Of a stretch of DNA of 35,067 bases, positions 15,565 to 23,457 are shown in pieces (within the stretch, counting starts at the first letter, position 1; every line of letters begins with the position of its first letter). The notes beneath the pieces are model-generated. The model worked only from the letters and a program-made list of their open reading frames with translations. It did no database searches and was not told the origin of the DNA. The DNA comes from Chitinophagaceae bacterium (GTDB lineage: Bacteria; Bacteroidota; Bacteroidia; Chitinophagales; Chitinophagaceae), in the NCBI GenBank assembly GCA_947455215.1, contig CANGNA010000044.1, forward strand, positions 1-35,067. Direction: 5' to 3'. Made by a program: the position numbers and the translations under genes.

Positions 15565-18507
15565 TTAGTGTGCTACCAATACCTTCTTCGTTTCAATACC
15601 CTCATTGGTCTGTACAAGCACAAAGTATACACCAGGTGCTACATCGCTTGTGCTTAAGCTACTTATTGTTGCGCCCGCAGCAATTGTCGTCTGTTTGATG
15701 ATCCTTCCCGATGCATCGTAAAGCGCTACGCGGCCATCGCTCTGCGCATTGGTCAGGTGTACGTTCAGCATGTCATTGGCCGGGTTAGGCTCCACGGTAG
15801 CGTGCAATCTTACAACATCCTTTACTCCGGCTACATCGCCATTGTCACGCAGCGAAAAATCGTCAAGGTCAGCTGTTGTAAAGCTCTGCCCATTACCGTT
15901 GTAATTGGTAATTATGGAGTCAGAAATAGCAAACCTTACCTGCACCTGTGTAGCTGTTGGCAGGTACTGTTTTACCCGGAAGATGCGCCTGCGCCACTCC
16001 AGCTCGCTCTGATAGGTAAATTCTACATTGATCCATGGAGATGATGTGCTGCTACCATCCCTTACCTGTACTATCCATGGGTCGTTCTTATAATTGTCCT
16101 GGCCCTGCTCATTAGAGAACCAACGGAAATATTCTATCGTAGGATTGGTATAGCTGCTAAGATCAAATATTGGCGACAGAACTGTAGTAGTGCCATTGGT
16201 CACTGGTACTCCTGCATTAAACATACCGCCCGTACCTACGCCTGCTCTCAGGCACTTGGTACCACTGGGGTTAGTATGGTCGCTGCTGGGAAACGATGTG
16301 TAAAAAGAACTGGCAACAGGTACGCCAAGCGACCATTTACCCGCAGTTGCATTGTCGCCTGGGTTGTTGGCTACATGCCAGGTGGCATCTGCAGCTTCAA
16401 AGTGGTTGGATGTGATGACCGGTAATCCTACGCCATATTGGTATGGCAGTGTGGTTTCCCATGCGCCGTTATTGGGGTTGCACGTTATGGGGAAGTAGCC
16501 ATTCTCCACACCCAGCGCATCGTACATTATAAAGTAATATTCTACGGTAGTGCCCACAGACTGGCCGGGTATAGTGGCGCTATAATTCCCTCCCGATAGC
16601 GTACCTGCCACAGTGTTCCAGGTGCCTGTGCCGTTAAGCCTGTATTTCAGCTTCACAGTACTCAGATAGCTCGCATCGGTCGGAAATATGGTTGCTTGCA
16701 GCACTACAGCGGTATTGGCCGCCATGTTATTGGTCTCAATATGGTTAAAGGTTGTCTCTCCTTCCAGGTATATGCCGTGGCGGGCAAATGCCTTTATGAT
16801 CTCATTGTAGTGCGGCGTGCCATTGGTTAGGTCGGCATCATTGTCATCAGCCATCAGTGCATCTATCAATACCTGGTGATACACTTCACCTTCTGTGCCA
16901 TCTGCTCCGTCCGCTGTGCTGTACATGGCTTCGGTATAGAGCGCGGTCATAGCGGCAGCGCCGCCCAGGTTCACACCTACATCCCACCAGATGCCGGCTA
17001 TTATTTCACCATTATAATGTGGGTCAACAAAAAAGCCCCCACTTTGGTAGTCCAGTGGGTATACATGTGGCAACTTGTCATACCGGCGGATAAAGCCGCC
17101 ATAGCCTGTAAAGCTGTTTTCTCCTATTATCGGGTTAGCGGTCACACACATGGCCCACACGTCAGCGTAGCCTTCGTTCAGTGCACCGTTCATCATAGAG
17201 CCTGTAGCACTATGCAATACATAAAAATGGTCATTGATACCATGTCCGTATTCGTGGTAAATAATGCTGCCGATCTCTGCAAAAGAATAACACTGCGCGC
17301 TTGCCTTATAAAAGTTGATCGACGTGCCATCGTAAAACGCATTGCAGGTACCACTCGTCAGGTCCACATTCGTTGGCAGAGAAAAGTCCATACCCGTGAA
17401 TGTAGGGTAGTAGTTCTTCATCAGGTTATGTACCCTGTTTACGTGGTAGTAAGCATTCACATGCCTGTCGCTGCTCGGCGCAAGCGTAGGGTATGTAAAC
17501 ATAGTACCTGGTACACTTACCGTATCGCCAAACTCCGGTGTCAGGCCGGTTATAGAATCTATCACTGTCGACCAGCGGCCCATCAGCGGCACGCTGCTTA
17601 TTACAGGCAGTATCATGGTCGCATCGCTGGCTACACCTGCCGTATCAGTAAATACCGAGCCTGCCAGCGTATTGATCTGCAGGTCCGGCAGTGGCTGCAT
17701 TGTTGCCGGGTGCAGCGTGCCATCTACATATACTGATCCCTTTACAGTAACATCAAATCCTGTTTCATGTACATCATTGGTGCGGTATAGCAGCGTGCCA
17801 TCTGTAGCATCTACATAGCCATCCAATATCATCGGAGTGGCACCCTTTATGCGTCCTTTCACAGTAAAATGCCAGGCCTGGTGCAGCGTATACCCGCCCG
17901 CATGTGGTATCGGGAACCACGCCCAATTGGCATCAACTGTAGCCTGTGTTACGGCCAGTCCTGCAATATCTTTGGTGGCTATTTCTGTGGCATCCTCGGC
18001 AGATACATCCATGCTCTTACCATCGCTGGTGCCATAGTCCTTCATCTTTACTTCTGCCAGTGCACCACTCTTGGTAAAGCGCATGCTCATCATAGCAAAT
18101 ACCACATCATGCCCCGCTACCTGGCGTTTATACTGCACAAAATCTGCCTTTGGAGAGCTGAATGCTTTTGTTTGTACCCAGTCTGCCGGTGTTACGCCCA
18201 GCTTGGGGAGCAATATACGCAGCACATTGTTGGCTTTTTCCTGCGTGGTCAGGCCCGCAGCAGCAACAGGCTTACCGTTAATATCGGTAAACGCCCCCGA
18301 TAACTTATCGGTACTCAACATCCACCCCGGGAACTGCGCCGATACTTTACTTCGTGTCTGGCTGCTGGCAGCCTGGTTGACAGGCATGTCCTTGTAATGC
18401 GCAAAGGCCGTTACGTTGTAATTCTTATTTTCTTTGGCGGTAGCAAAGAGGGGTAGTGCGCATATGGCCAATGCCGACAATCGCCCGATAGTAGAGGTAA
18501 AATGCAT
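15565..18507 (-). CDS. secreted M36 (fungalysin)-like zinc metalloprotease with T9SS type A sorting domain
   Basis: This is a large extracellular protease precursor of 980 residues. A signal peptide covers residues 1-24 (ALAICALPLFATA). A long FTP/PepSY-like propeptide follows to about residue 250. The catalytic domain has HEYGHGINDHF with zinc ligands His418 and His422 and catalytic Glu419. A downstream glutamate, Glu445 in LNEGYADVW, fits the third ligand of the gluzincin families. A beta-rich region of about 300 residues comes next. The C-terminal 84 residues (897-980) are a Por-type sorting domain (VEPNPANDMLNVHL, ALYDASGRIIKQ, GVYFVLVQT, KKVLVAH). That implies export through the T9SS and surface attachment or release. 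The M36 versus M4 assignment is my best reading and not certain. Confidence 0.88.
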   Translation of the reverse strand: MHFTSTIGRLSALAICALPLFATAKENKNYNVTAFAHYKDMPVNQAASSQTRSKVSAQFPGWMLSTDKLSGAFTDINGKPVAAAGLTTQEKANNVLRILLPKLGVTPADWVQTKAFSSPKADFVQYKRQVAGHDVVFAMMSMRFTKSGALAEVKMKDYGTSDGKSMDVSAEDATEIATKDIAGLAVTQATVDANWAWFPIPHAGGYTLHQAWHFTVKGRIKGATPMILDGYVDATDGTLLYRTNDVHETGFDVTVKGSVYVDGTLHPATMQPLPDLQINTLAGSVFTDTAGVASDATMILPVISSVPLMGRWSTVIDSITGLTPEFGDTVSVPGTMFTYPTLAPSSDRHVNAYYHVNRVHNLMKNYYPTFTGMDFSLPTNVDLTSGTCNAFYDGTSINFYKASAQCYSFAEIGSIIYHEYGHGINDHFYVLHSATGSMMNGALNEGYADVWAMCVTANPIIGENSFTGYGGFIRRYDKLPHVYPLDYQSGGFFVDPHYNGEIIAGIWWDVGVNLGGAAAMTALYTEAMYSTADGADGTEGEVYHQVLIDALMADDNDADLTNGTPHYNEIIKAFARHGIYLEGETTFNHIETNNMAANTAVVLQATIFPTDASYLSTVKLKYRLNGTGTWNTVAGTLSGGNYSATIPGQSVGTTVEYYFIMYDALGVENGYFPITCNPNNGAWETTLPYQYGVGLPVITSNHFEAADATWHVANNPGDNATAGKWSLGVPVASSFYTSFPSSDHTNPSGTKCLRAGVGTGGMFNAGVPVTNGTTTVLSPIFDLSSYTNPTIEYFRWFSNEQGQDNYKNDPWIVQVRDGSSTSSPWINVEFTYQSELEWRRRIFRVKQYLPTATQVQVRFAISDSIITNYNGNGQSFTTADLDDFSLRDNGDVAGVKDVVRLHATVEPNPANDMLNVHLTNAQSDGRVALYDASGRIIKQTTIAAGATISSLSTSDVAPGVYFVLVQTNEGIETKKVLVAH

Positions 18508-18886
18508 GACTGTAAATTTGTAATGAATAAAAATATGTTATTATCTGTTATAATGCGTCAATAGCTGGTAAAATTGCGGTAAATGATATATTGCCCCGCC
18601 CTCTTGTTTGTCGCATGCTACAGCTTATTTTGGTGAAATGGTCTCCACGCTGAGAAGCTGGGAGCTCCCCTCTTTGTCAGGCCTGCGTGCGCATGCCTAA
18701 AGAGGGGACGATATTCGACCAGTCTCGGCTGAGCCGAGACGTGTTGTTCCCGGCTCGGCCGGGATCGGGGGTGATTGGCGCTAAGCGCACCTCAAATATT
18801 GACGATAGAAGTTAACACAACACAGCGTGTAATAAGGAACCGTTTTTCTGCCGATATTTGCCCGGGCAGCACGCCCGCATCAAAAT
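18508..18886. other. intergenic region between divergent protease and DUF1697 genes
   Basis: This 379-bp stretch holds AT-rich sequence next to the protease start, including a weak TATTTTTA box on the minus strand. The rest is mostly the family D repeat (18665-18777). I see no gene in it. Confidence 0.7.
18665..18777. repeat. composite palindromic repeat, family D (CTCCCCTCTTT), copy 1
   Basis: There are three hairpins in a row. CCCCTCTTT (18667-18675) pairs with AAAGAGGGG (18699-18707). GTCTCGGC-TGA-GCCGAGAC occupies 18722-18740. TCCCGGC-TCG-GCCGGGA occupies 18748-18764. It ends in ATCGGGGGTGATT. A second copy with the same order is at 28612-28711. Confidence 0.85.
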
Positions 18887-19408
18887 ATGAAACGTCATGT
18901 AGCCTTTCTTCGTGGTATCAATGTCAGCGCCCAAAAGTTGATAAAAATGGAACTGCTCAAGGGTATTTTCAATGATAATGGCTATGCCGACGTGGTCACG
19001 TACATCCAGAGCGGCAATGTGATATTCAAGACCAAGGGCAAGCCGGAAAAGATACGCACCGATATAGAAAAGATGCTGGAAAAGGCGCTGGGGTATAAGG
19101 TCGTGACCATCATCCGCACCGTAGACGAACTAAAAGAGGTAGCCGCCAATAACCCTTTCCCGGAATTGAACGAAGGCGAGAAACTATACATCACCTTCCT
19201 GTCTGCCATTCCCGATGCAGATAAGCTGGAAACCCTTGGCCGCGTTCTGGCAGATGGTGAAAAGATGCAGGTCATCGGCCGCGAAGTATTCTTTGTTTCC
19301 CCCGGCTACGGCACCACCAAATTCAGTAACGCCTACATCGAAAAGCAACTAAAACTCGACGCCACCACCCGCAATCTCGCCACCACTATTAAGGTGACAA
19401 CGCTCTGA
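18887..19408 (+). CDS. DUF1697 domain protein
   Basis: This is a small cytosolic protein of 173 residues with no known activity. The family signature is clear at the N-terminus (RHVAFLRGINVSAQKLIKME, then YADVVTYIQSGNVIFKTKG). The family is widespread in bacteria, often encoded singly, and has a ferredoxin-like fold. The ATG at 18887 starts the signature directly. It stands alone between two repeat-rich gaps, with no partner gene. Confidence 0.88.
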   Translation: MKRHVAFLRGINVSAQKLIKMELLKGIFNDNGYADVVTYIQSGNVIFKTKGKPEKIRTDIEKMLEKALGYKVVTIIRTVDELKEVAANNPFPELNEGEKLYITFLSAIPDADKLETLGRVLADGEKMQVIGREVFFVSPGYGTTKFSNAYIEKQLKLDATTRNLATTIKVTTL

Positions 19409-19450
19409 TTGCAAAATAGTAATAACTATCATTTTAATATGAAAGCGACT

Positions 19451-19510
19451 GTGCCGCCCTGTAAGGGCGGGCTATTATAGCCCGGGGTTTCAACCCCGGG
19501 GCTTAAGCGG
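19451..19510. repeat. two-hairpin intergenic repeat, family B, copy at 19451
   Basis: GCCGCCCTGTAAGGGCGG forms the first hairpin. CCCGGGGTTTCAACCCCGGG forms the second, followed by GCTTAAGCGG. Other copies are at 19721, 22289, 26792, 28919, 31267 and 34766. Confidence 0.85.
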
Positions 19511-19531
19511 ACGTGTTCCAATTACAGCAAC
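19501..19531 (+). repeat. 31-bp exact direct repeat, left copy
   Basis: GCTTAAGCGGACGTGTTCCA and the next 11 bases recur without change at 19766-19796, 265 bp downstream. In both places the repeat follows a family B element and leads into a CACCCTGAG or CCCCTGAG segment. Confidence 0.9.
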
Positions 19532-19668
19532 TACCAAAGAGTGTCCCCTGAGTAATCAATTAGCTGCGCCAAAGAACTTTGCAAATTACACTGGGTCTCT
19601 GCGAACCCACCCAACACGAGTCTTCGCGAGGAACGAAGCGATCTCGCAGGTACTCGGAGCACTAATAT

Positions 19669-19714
19669 CACCTCCCTTTACCGTGTCTCGGCTCAGCCGA
19701 TGAGGGCCGGGGTT
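19669..19714. repeat. family C relative carrying a family D hairpin
   Basis: CACCTCCCTTTA and GGGCCGGGGTTT are the outer parts of family C. Between them is GTCTCGGCTCAGCCGA, which resembles the middle hairpin of family D. The piece looks like a hybrid of two families. Confidence 0.6.
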
Positions 19715-19720
19715 TAATTA

Positions 19721-19775
19721 GGCGGCCTTACAAGGTTTCGAACACTTGTGGGTTTTAACCCTGCGGCTTAAGCGG
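19721..19775. repeat. family B repeat, decayed copy
   Basis: The first hairpin is degraded (GGCGGCCTTACAAGG). The second half, GGGTTTTAACCCTGCGGCTTAAGCGG, is well kept. Confidence 0.7.
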
Positions 19776-19805
19776 ACGTGTTCCAATTACAGCAACCACC
19801 ACATA

Positions 19806-19843
19806 GTGTCACCCTGAGCTTGTCGAAGGGCGGCACGGACACC
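19806..19843. repeat. family A repeat, copy 2
   Basis: This is the same GTGTCACCCTGAGCTTGTCG element as 6806-6843, with CGGCAC in place of CGACAC. Both copies are preceded by ATA. Confidence 0.85.
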
Positions 19844-19960
19844 GATAAATACAAAGGGCATAATGCCAAAATTGCTTCCTGCCTTTCCATCAATTCTTAA
19901 ATTCTGGCCAATTCTGATTCAGACAATTCCCCCATTTTTTAATTTTTATAAAAATTGATA

Positions 19961-19968
19961 TACCTTTG
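19961..19968 (+). promoter_or_regulatory. -7 box of guaB, 3 nt from the start codon
   Basis: TACCTTTG is an exact TAnnTTTG match and only CGC separates it from the guaB ATG at 19972. If used, transcription would begin at or very near the start codon. Confidence 0.6.
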
Positions 19969-19971
19969 CGC

Positions 19972-21441
19972 ATGGCAATAAAATCTAAGTTTTATGGCGA
20001 GGGGCTTACGTTCGACGACGTCCTCCTGATGCCCGCTTACTCCGAAGTGCTCCCCCGCGAGGTAAACATCTCCACCAATCTTACAAAAGACATTCGTATC
20101 AACATCCCAATGATATCTGCGGCGATGGATACCGTTACAGAATCTCCGTTGGCCATCGCATTGGCACGAGAGGGTGGTTTAGGTATTTTGCATAAAAACA
20201 TGAGCATCGAGCGCCAGGCCGACCAGGTCCGCAAAGTAAAACGCTCAGAGAACGGGCTCATCATAGACCCCATAACACTCACTCCCGAAGCTTCTGTTGG
20301 CGACGCGCTCAAGATCATGCGCGACAATCGCATAGGTGGTATTCCTATTGTTGATGCCAACAACATCCTCGTAGGTATGCTCACCAATCGCGACCTCCGT
20401 TTTGAAAAGGATACACGTAAAAAAGTATCTGAGGTAATGACCAAAGACAACTTGGTTACAGCGCCTCTGGGTACAGATATGAAGAAAGCAGAGGGCATCC
20501 TCGAAAAATACAAGATCGAAAAATTGCCTATCGTAGACAGGAAGAAGAAGCTGATCGGCCTCATCACTTTCCGCGATACCCTCCAGCTTAAGAGCCACCC
20601 AAATGCGGCTAAAGACAATATGGGCCGCCTGCTGGCCGGTGCTGCCATAGGCATCACCGCCGATATCCTGGACAGGGTTGAGGCGCTAAAAGCCGCCGGT
20701 GTCGATCTCATCACGCTCGACAGCGCGCACGGGCACTCAAAGGGCGTTATCGATGCGGTGAAGAAGGTGAAGAAAGCATACAAAACATTGCCGGTTATAG
20801 CTGGTAACGTAGCTACTGCTGCAGGTGCTAAGGCCCTGGCCGATGCCGGTGCAGACGGCGTGAAGGTAGGCGTTGGCCCTGGGTCTATTTGTACTACGCG
20901 CGTGGTAACAGGTGCAGGTGCACCACAGCTCACTGCCATCATAGAAGCAGCGCAGGCATTAAAGAAGACCGGCGTACCGGTAATTGCCGATGGCGGTATC
21001 CGCTACACGGGCGATATGGTAAAGGCCATTGCTGCCGGCGCCAGTTGTGTTATGGCTGGTTCAATATTCGCCGGTACAGAAGAAAGCCCGGGCGAGACCA
21101 TTATATACGAAGGCCGTAAATTCAAATCATACCGCGGTATGGGCTCTGTAGAGGCCATGCAGGAAGGATCTAAAGACCGCTACTTCCAGGATATGGAAGC
21201 AGATGTGAAAAAGCTCGTTCCGGAAGGTATCGTAGGCCGTGTGCCATATAAAGGTTACCTCAACGAGGTGGTACAGCAATTCATCGGTGGCTTGCGGGCC
21301 GGTATGGGCTACTGTGGTGCCAAAGACATCACCACCCTGCAGAACGAGTCGCAATTCGTACGCATCACCGCCGCCAGCATGGCCGAAAGCCATCCGCACG
21401 ACGTAGTGATCACCAAAGAAGCACCTAACTACAGCAGGTAA
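19972..21441 (+). CDS. guaB: IMP dehydrogenase
   Basis: This enzyme converts IMP to XMP with NAD, the committed step of guanine nucleotide synthesis. The ATG at 19972 gives 489 residues starting [24 protein letters not shown] two codons earlier lies inside the promoter box and is not needed. A Bateman module of two CBS domains occupies about residues 95-210, inserted in the TIM barrel as usual. The substrate loop is [18 protein letters not shown] with catalytic Cys307. The flap [19 protein letters not shown] follows. The C-terminus is complete. It has its own promoter, and no terminator was obvious before the repeat at 21465. Confidence 0.98.
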   Translation: MAIKSKFYGEGLTFDDVLLMPAYSEVLPREVNISTNLTKDIRINIPMISAAMDTVTESPLAIALAREGGLGILHKNMSIERQADQVRKVKRSENGLIIDPITLTPEASVGDALKIMRDNRIGGIPIVDANNILVGMLTNRDLRFEKDTRKKVSEVMTKDNLVTAPLGTDMKKAEGILEKYKIEKLPIVDRKKKLIGLITFRDTLQLKSHPNAAKDNMGRLLAGAAIGITADILDRVEALKAAGVDLITLDSAHGHSKGVIDAVKKVKKAYKTLPVIAGNVATAAGAKALADAGADGVKVGVGPGSICTTRVVTGAGAPQLTAIIEAAQALKKTGVPVIADGGIRYTGDMVKAIAAGASCVMAGSIFAGTEESPGETIIYEGRKFKSYRGMGSVEAMQEGSKDRYFQDMEADVKKLVPEGIVGRVPYKGYLNEVVQQFIGGLRAGMGYCGAKDITTLQNESQFVRITAASMAESHPHDVVITKEAPNYSR

Positions 21442-21464
21442 AAGAGGATATAAGGCATGGTCAT

Positions 21465-21529
21465 GGCGAGGAACAGCCTGTCCCGAACGCTTTCGGGAAA
21501 GCCATCTCACAAGCTGACGTATTCATTTT
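21465..21529. repeat. family E repeat (GCGAGGAACAGCCTGTCCC), copy 1, with the CGTATTCATTTT end
   Basis: The 46 bp from 21465 to 21510 match 28542-28587 at 45 of 46 positions, including the hairpin TCCCGAACGCTTTCGGGA. About 7 bp later comes CGTATTCATTTT (21518-21529), a one-base variant of the shared 12-mer. Confidence 0.88.
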
Positions 21530-21563
21530 CGGGAATTGCTAAAAAAATAGAACATAACAAAAC

Positions 21564-21589
21564 ATGTAGCGCTCAAAAGAGCGCTACAT
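21564..21589. terminator. stem-loop upstream of the membrane protein gene
   Basis: ATGTAGCGCTC and GAGCGCTACAT form a perfect 11-bp stem around AAAA. A run of A lies on its left, so it looks most like a terminator for the minus strand, but no minus-strand gene is nearby. It may end guaB transcription or be a leftover repeat. Confidence 0.55.
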
Positions 21590-21604
21590 TCATGAATACA
21601 ACAA

Positions 21605-22216
21605 ATGCAATACACCTTACAACTGGTCGAGGAAAAAGTAAAACAGCAGCAGGTCACCGCCCTGCACCTCATCAGCGCACTGGCTTTCCTGGGTGCTGGC
21701 GCCATCATTTTTAAGTTCAATGCGCAGGTTACCAACGTTGGGCTTGCCTTACTGCTGGTGGCTATAATACTGATGCTACTCACTATAGGGAAAAACCGGT
21801 GGCTCACCAGGCCCGGCAATAACAGGTTGTTCCGCGTCGTGGAACTCGTCATATCTTCGGCATTGTTCACCTGGTCCGTCACGCAACAGTGGAAGGTGCC
21901 CATGGGCCTGTTTGGGGTGTTGTCGGCAGCACTATTGTTTTCCATGTTCTGGGAGCGCAAATCCAATTCGGTGCAGTACATCACTATAAACAATAACGGT
22001 ATGATCCTGCCTGCCGGGGTAAGAAGCAAAGCATTAGAGTGGACGGGCATAGACACTGTTTTACTCCGTTTCGGTGTGCTTACGGTAAACACTAGCGATA
22101 ACTTCCGGTATCAATGGAACGTACATAAACCAGACTTCAACACCACAGATTTTGAACAATTTTGTAACGCCCAGATAGAAGCAGCTATCCCGCGTCGTGC
22201 CAAAGACGATTGGTAA
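21605..22216 (+). CDS. hypothetical integral membrane protein
   Basis: I do not recognise this family. The 203 residues contain two pairs of hydrophobic segments: about 22-37 and 44-61 (LISALAFLGAGAIIFKF; VGLALLLVAIILMLLTI), then about 77-93 and 99-112 (VVELVISSALFTWSV; MGLFGVLSAALLFSMF). A soluble C-terminal part of about 85 residues follows (YITINNNGMILPAGVRSKAL, EWTGIDTVLLRFGVLTVNTS). That tail resembles the PH-like domains attached to small membrane proteins in Bacteroidota, which is inference. The start ATG at 21605 has no clear ribosome site. No conserved partner is evident next to it. Confidence 0.7.
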   Translation: MQYTLQLVEEKVKQQQVTALHLISALAFLGAGAIIFKFNAQVTNVGLALLLVAIILMLLTIGKNRWLTRPGNNRLFRVVELVISSALFTWSVTQQWKVPMGLFGVLSAALLFSMFWERKSNSVQYITINNNGMILPAGVRSKALEWTGIDTVLLRFGVLTVNTSDNFRYQWNVHKPDFNTTDFEQFCNAQIEAAIPRRAKDDW

Positions 22217-22288
22217 ACAATATGCAGGTGTTTTTTACGTTTTGTTGAAAAATAGTTCTGTAATGGTGCTCTTTAAGTAAATGGGAAA

Positions 22289-22343
22289 GCCCTGAAAGGG
22301 CGTGTTATATTAGCGCAGGGTTTCAACCCTGCGGCTTAAGCGG
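22289..22343. repeat. family B repeat, well-preserved copy
   Basis: GCCCTGAAAGGGC is followed by GTGTTATATTAGC, then GCAGGGTTTCAACCCTGC and GGCTTAAGCGG. It is the best copy from which to read the consensus. Confidence 0.9.
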
Positions 22344-22362
22344 CCACAACTTTTATGGTTTT

Positions 22363-22400
22363 AAGCTCTTTGCGAACTTCTTTGCGTCCTTTGCGTGAAC
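22363..22400 (+). repeat. CTTTGCG tandem-like intergenic repeat
   Basis: CTTTGCG recurs at roughly 12-14 bp spacing (CTCTTTGCGAACTTCTTTGC, then GTCCTTTGCGTG). A similar run is at 30501-30540. It lies just upstream of the Gfo/Idh/MocA gene. Confidence 0.65.
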
Positions 22401-22437
22401 CTTCATTAACTTAGCCACAGTTATTAATTTACATCTT

Positions 22438-23442
22438 TTGAGTAACATCCGTTTTGCAATTATAGGTTTTGGTAACATTGGCACCCGCCATGCGGGCCAT
22501 ATCATGCACAATCCGCAGACAGAGCTGGTTGCCGTTTGTGATAATAACGAGGCTGTGCAAAACAAAGTGCCTGCCGGGGTACGTTTCTATACCTCCCCCG
22601 ACGATATGTTCCAGAACGAGCAGATAGATGTACTATGCGTTTGCACCCCCAATTACCTCCACGAGCCTCACACCGTTGCCGGACTTAACGCGGGTATGCA
22701 CGTGGTGGTAGAAAAGCCAATGGCCCTCAGCGTGGCCGAGTGCGATAATATGATAGCCGCAGCCGAGCACGCTGGTAAAACAATATTTGCAGTAAAGCAG
22801 AACAGGTACAATCCGCCCGTGCGCGAAGTGAAAAAGCTGGTAGAGGATGGCCGCCTAGGCAATATATACATGGTGCAGGTCAATTGCTTCTGGAATCGCG
22901 GAGACGCCTATTACAGCGAGGGTAATTGGCGCGGTAAAAAAGAAAAGGATGGTGGTTGCCTGTTCACACAGTTCAGCCACTTTGTAGATATCATGTACTA
23001 CCTCAATGGATCTGTTACCCAAGCCACTGGTATCATCCATAACTACGCACACCAGCACAATACCGAGCTGGAAGATACCGGCAGCTTTGTGATGAAGGCC
23101 GGGAACGGAGCTATCATCAATTTCAACTTCACCACCTGTTCTTACCAAAAGAATATGGAAGGCTCCATTACCATCTTTGGTGAAAAAGGCACCGTAAAGA
23201 TCGGGGGGCAATATCTCAACACCATAGAATACCAGAACCTCCAGGGCGAAGCACTGCCCGAAATAAACATCAGTGCCAAGTCCAATGACTATGGCTTGTA
23301 CCAGGGCTCTATGAGCAACCACGACAAACTCATCCAGAACGTGGTCGATGTCCTTCTGAACGCCTATCCGATAATGACCACCGCCGAAGAAGGTCGCGAA
23401 GTCGTTCGCATCATCGAGAAGATGTACGCCGGCGCACAATAG
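22438..23442 (+). CDS. Gfo/Idh/MocA family NAD(P)-dependent oxidoreductase, TTG start
   Basis: This is a sugar- or inositol-type dehydrogenase of 334 residues. The Rossmann motif GFGNIG (Gly10, Gly12, Gly15) and EKPMALS (Glu92-Lys93-Pro94) identify the family. The C-terminal alpha/beta domain contains SHFVDIMYYLNGSV, with a His in the usual active-site region. The start must be the TTG at 22438, because the next in-frame ATG falls 22 residues later, inside the Rossmann fold. The FAD oxidoreductase follows after 15 bp and is likely co-transcribed. In Bacteroidota, members near sugar-nucleotide genes act in surface glycan synthesis. No such genes are here, so the substrate is unknown. Confidence 0.9.
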   Translation: MSNIRFAIIGFGNIGTRHAGHIMHNPQTELVAVCDNNEAVQNKVPAGVRFYTSPDDMFQNEQIDVLCVCTPNYLHEPHTVAGLNAGMHVVVEKPMALSVAECDNMIAAAEHAGKTIFAVKQNRYNPPVREVKKLVEDGRLGNIYMVQVNCFWNRGDAYYSEGNWRGKKEKDGGCLFTQFSHFVDIMYYLNGSVTQATGIIHNYAHQHNTELEDTGSFVMKAGNGAIINFNFTTCSYQKNMEGSITIFGEKGTVKIGGQYLNTIEYQNLQGEALPEINISAKSNDYGLYQGSMSNHDKLIQNVVDVLLNAYPIMTTAEEGREVVRIIEKMYAGAQ

Positions 23443-23457
23443 TAACACAAATTGAAC

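Larger units (their letters stand above)
19409..19971. other. repeat-filled intergenic region before guaB
   Basis: About 560 bp without a gene. It is mostly a mosaic of repeats: family B (19451-19510), a GCGAGGAACGAAGCGATCTC element (19613-19650), a family C relative (19669-19714), a decayed family B copy (19721-19775) and family A (19806-19843). The last 100 bp are AT-rich and hold the guaB promoter. Confidence 0.8.

Noticed and set aside
16876-17736. 286-residue open frame on the plus strand
   Set aside because: It is antisense to the catalytic part of the M36-like protease, and its composition is that of a shadow frame rich in His, Arg, Cys and Tyr with no recognisable domain.
20037-20942. 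301-residue open frame on the minus strand
   Set aside because: It lies entirely opposite guaB, which has a complete and conserved sequence; the frame has no family features.
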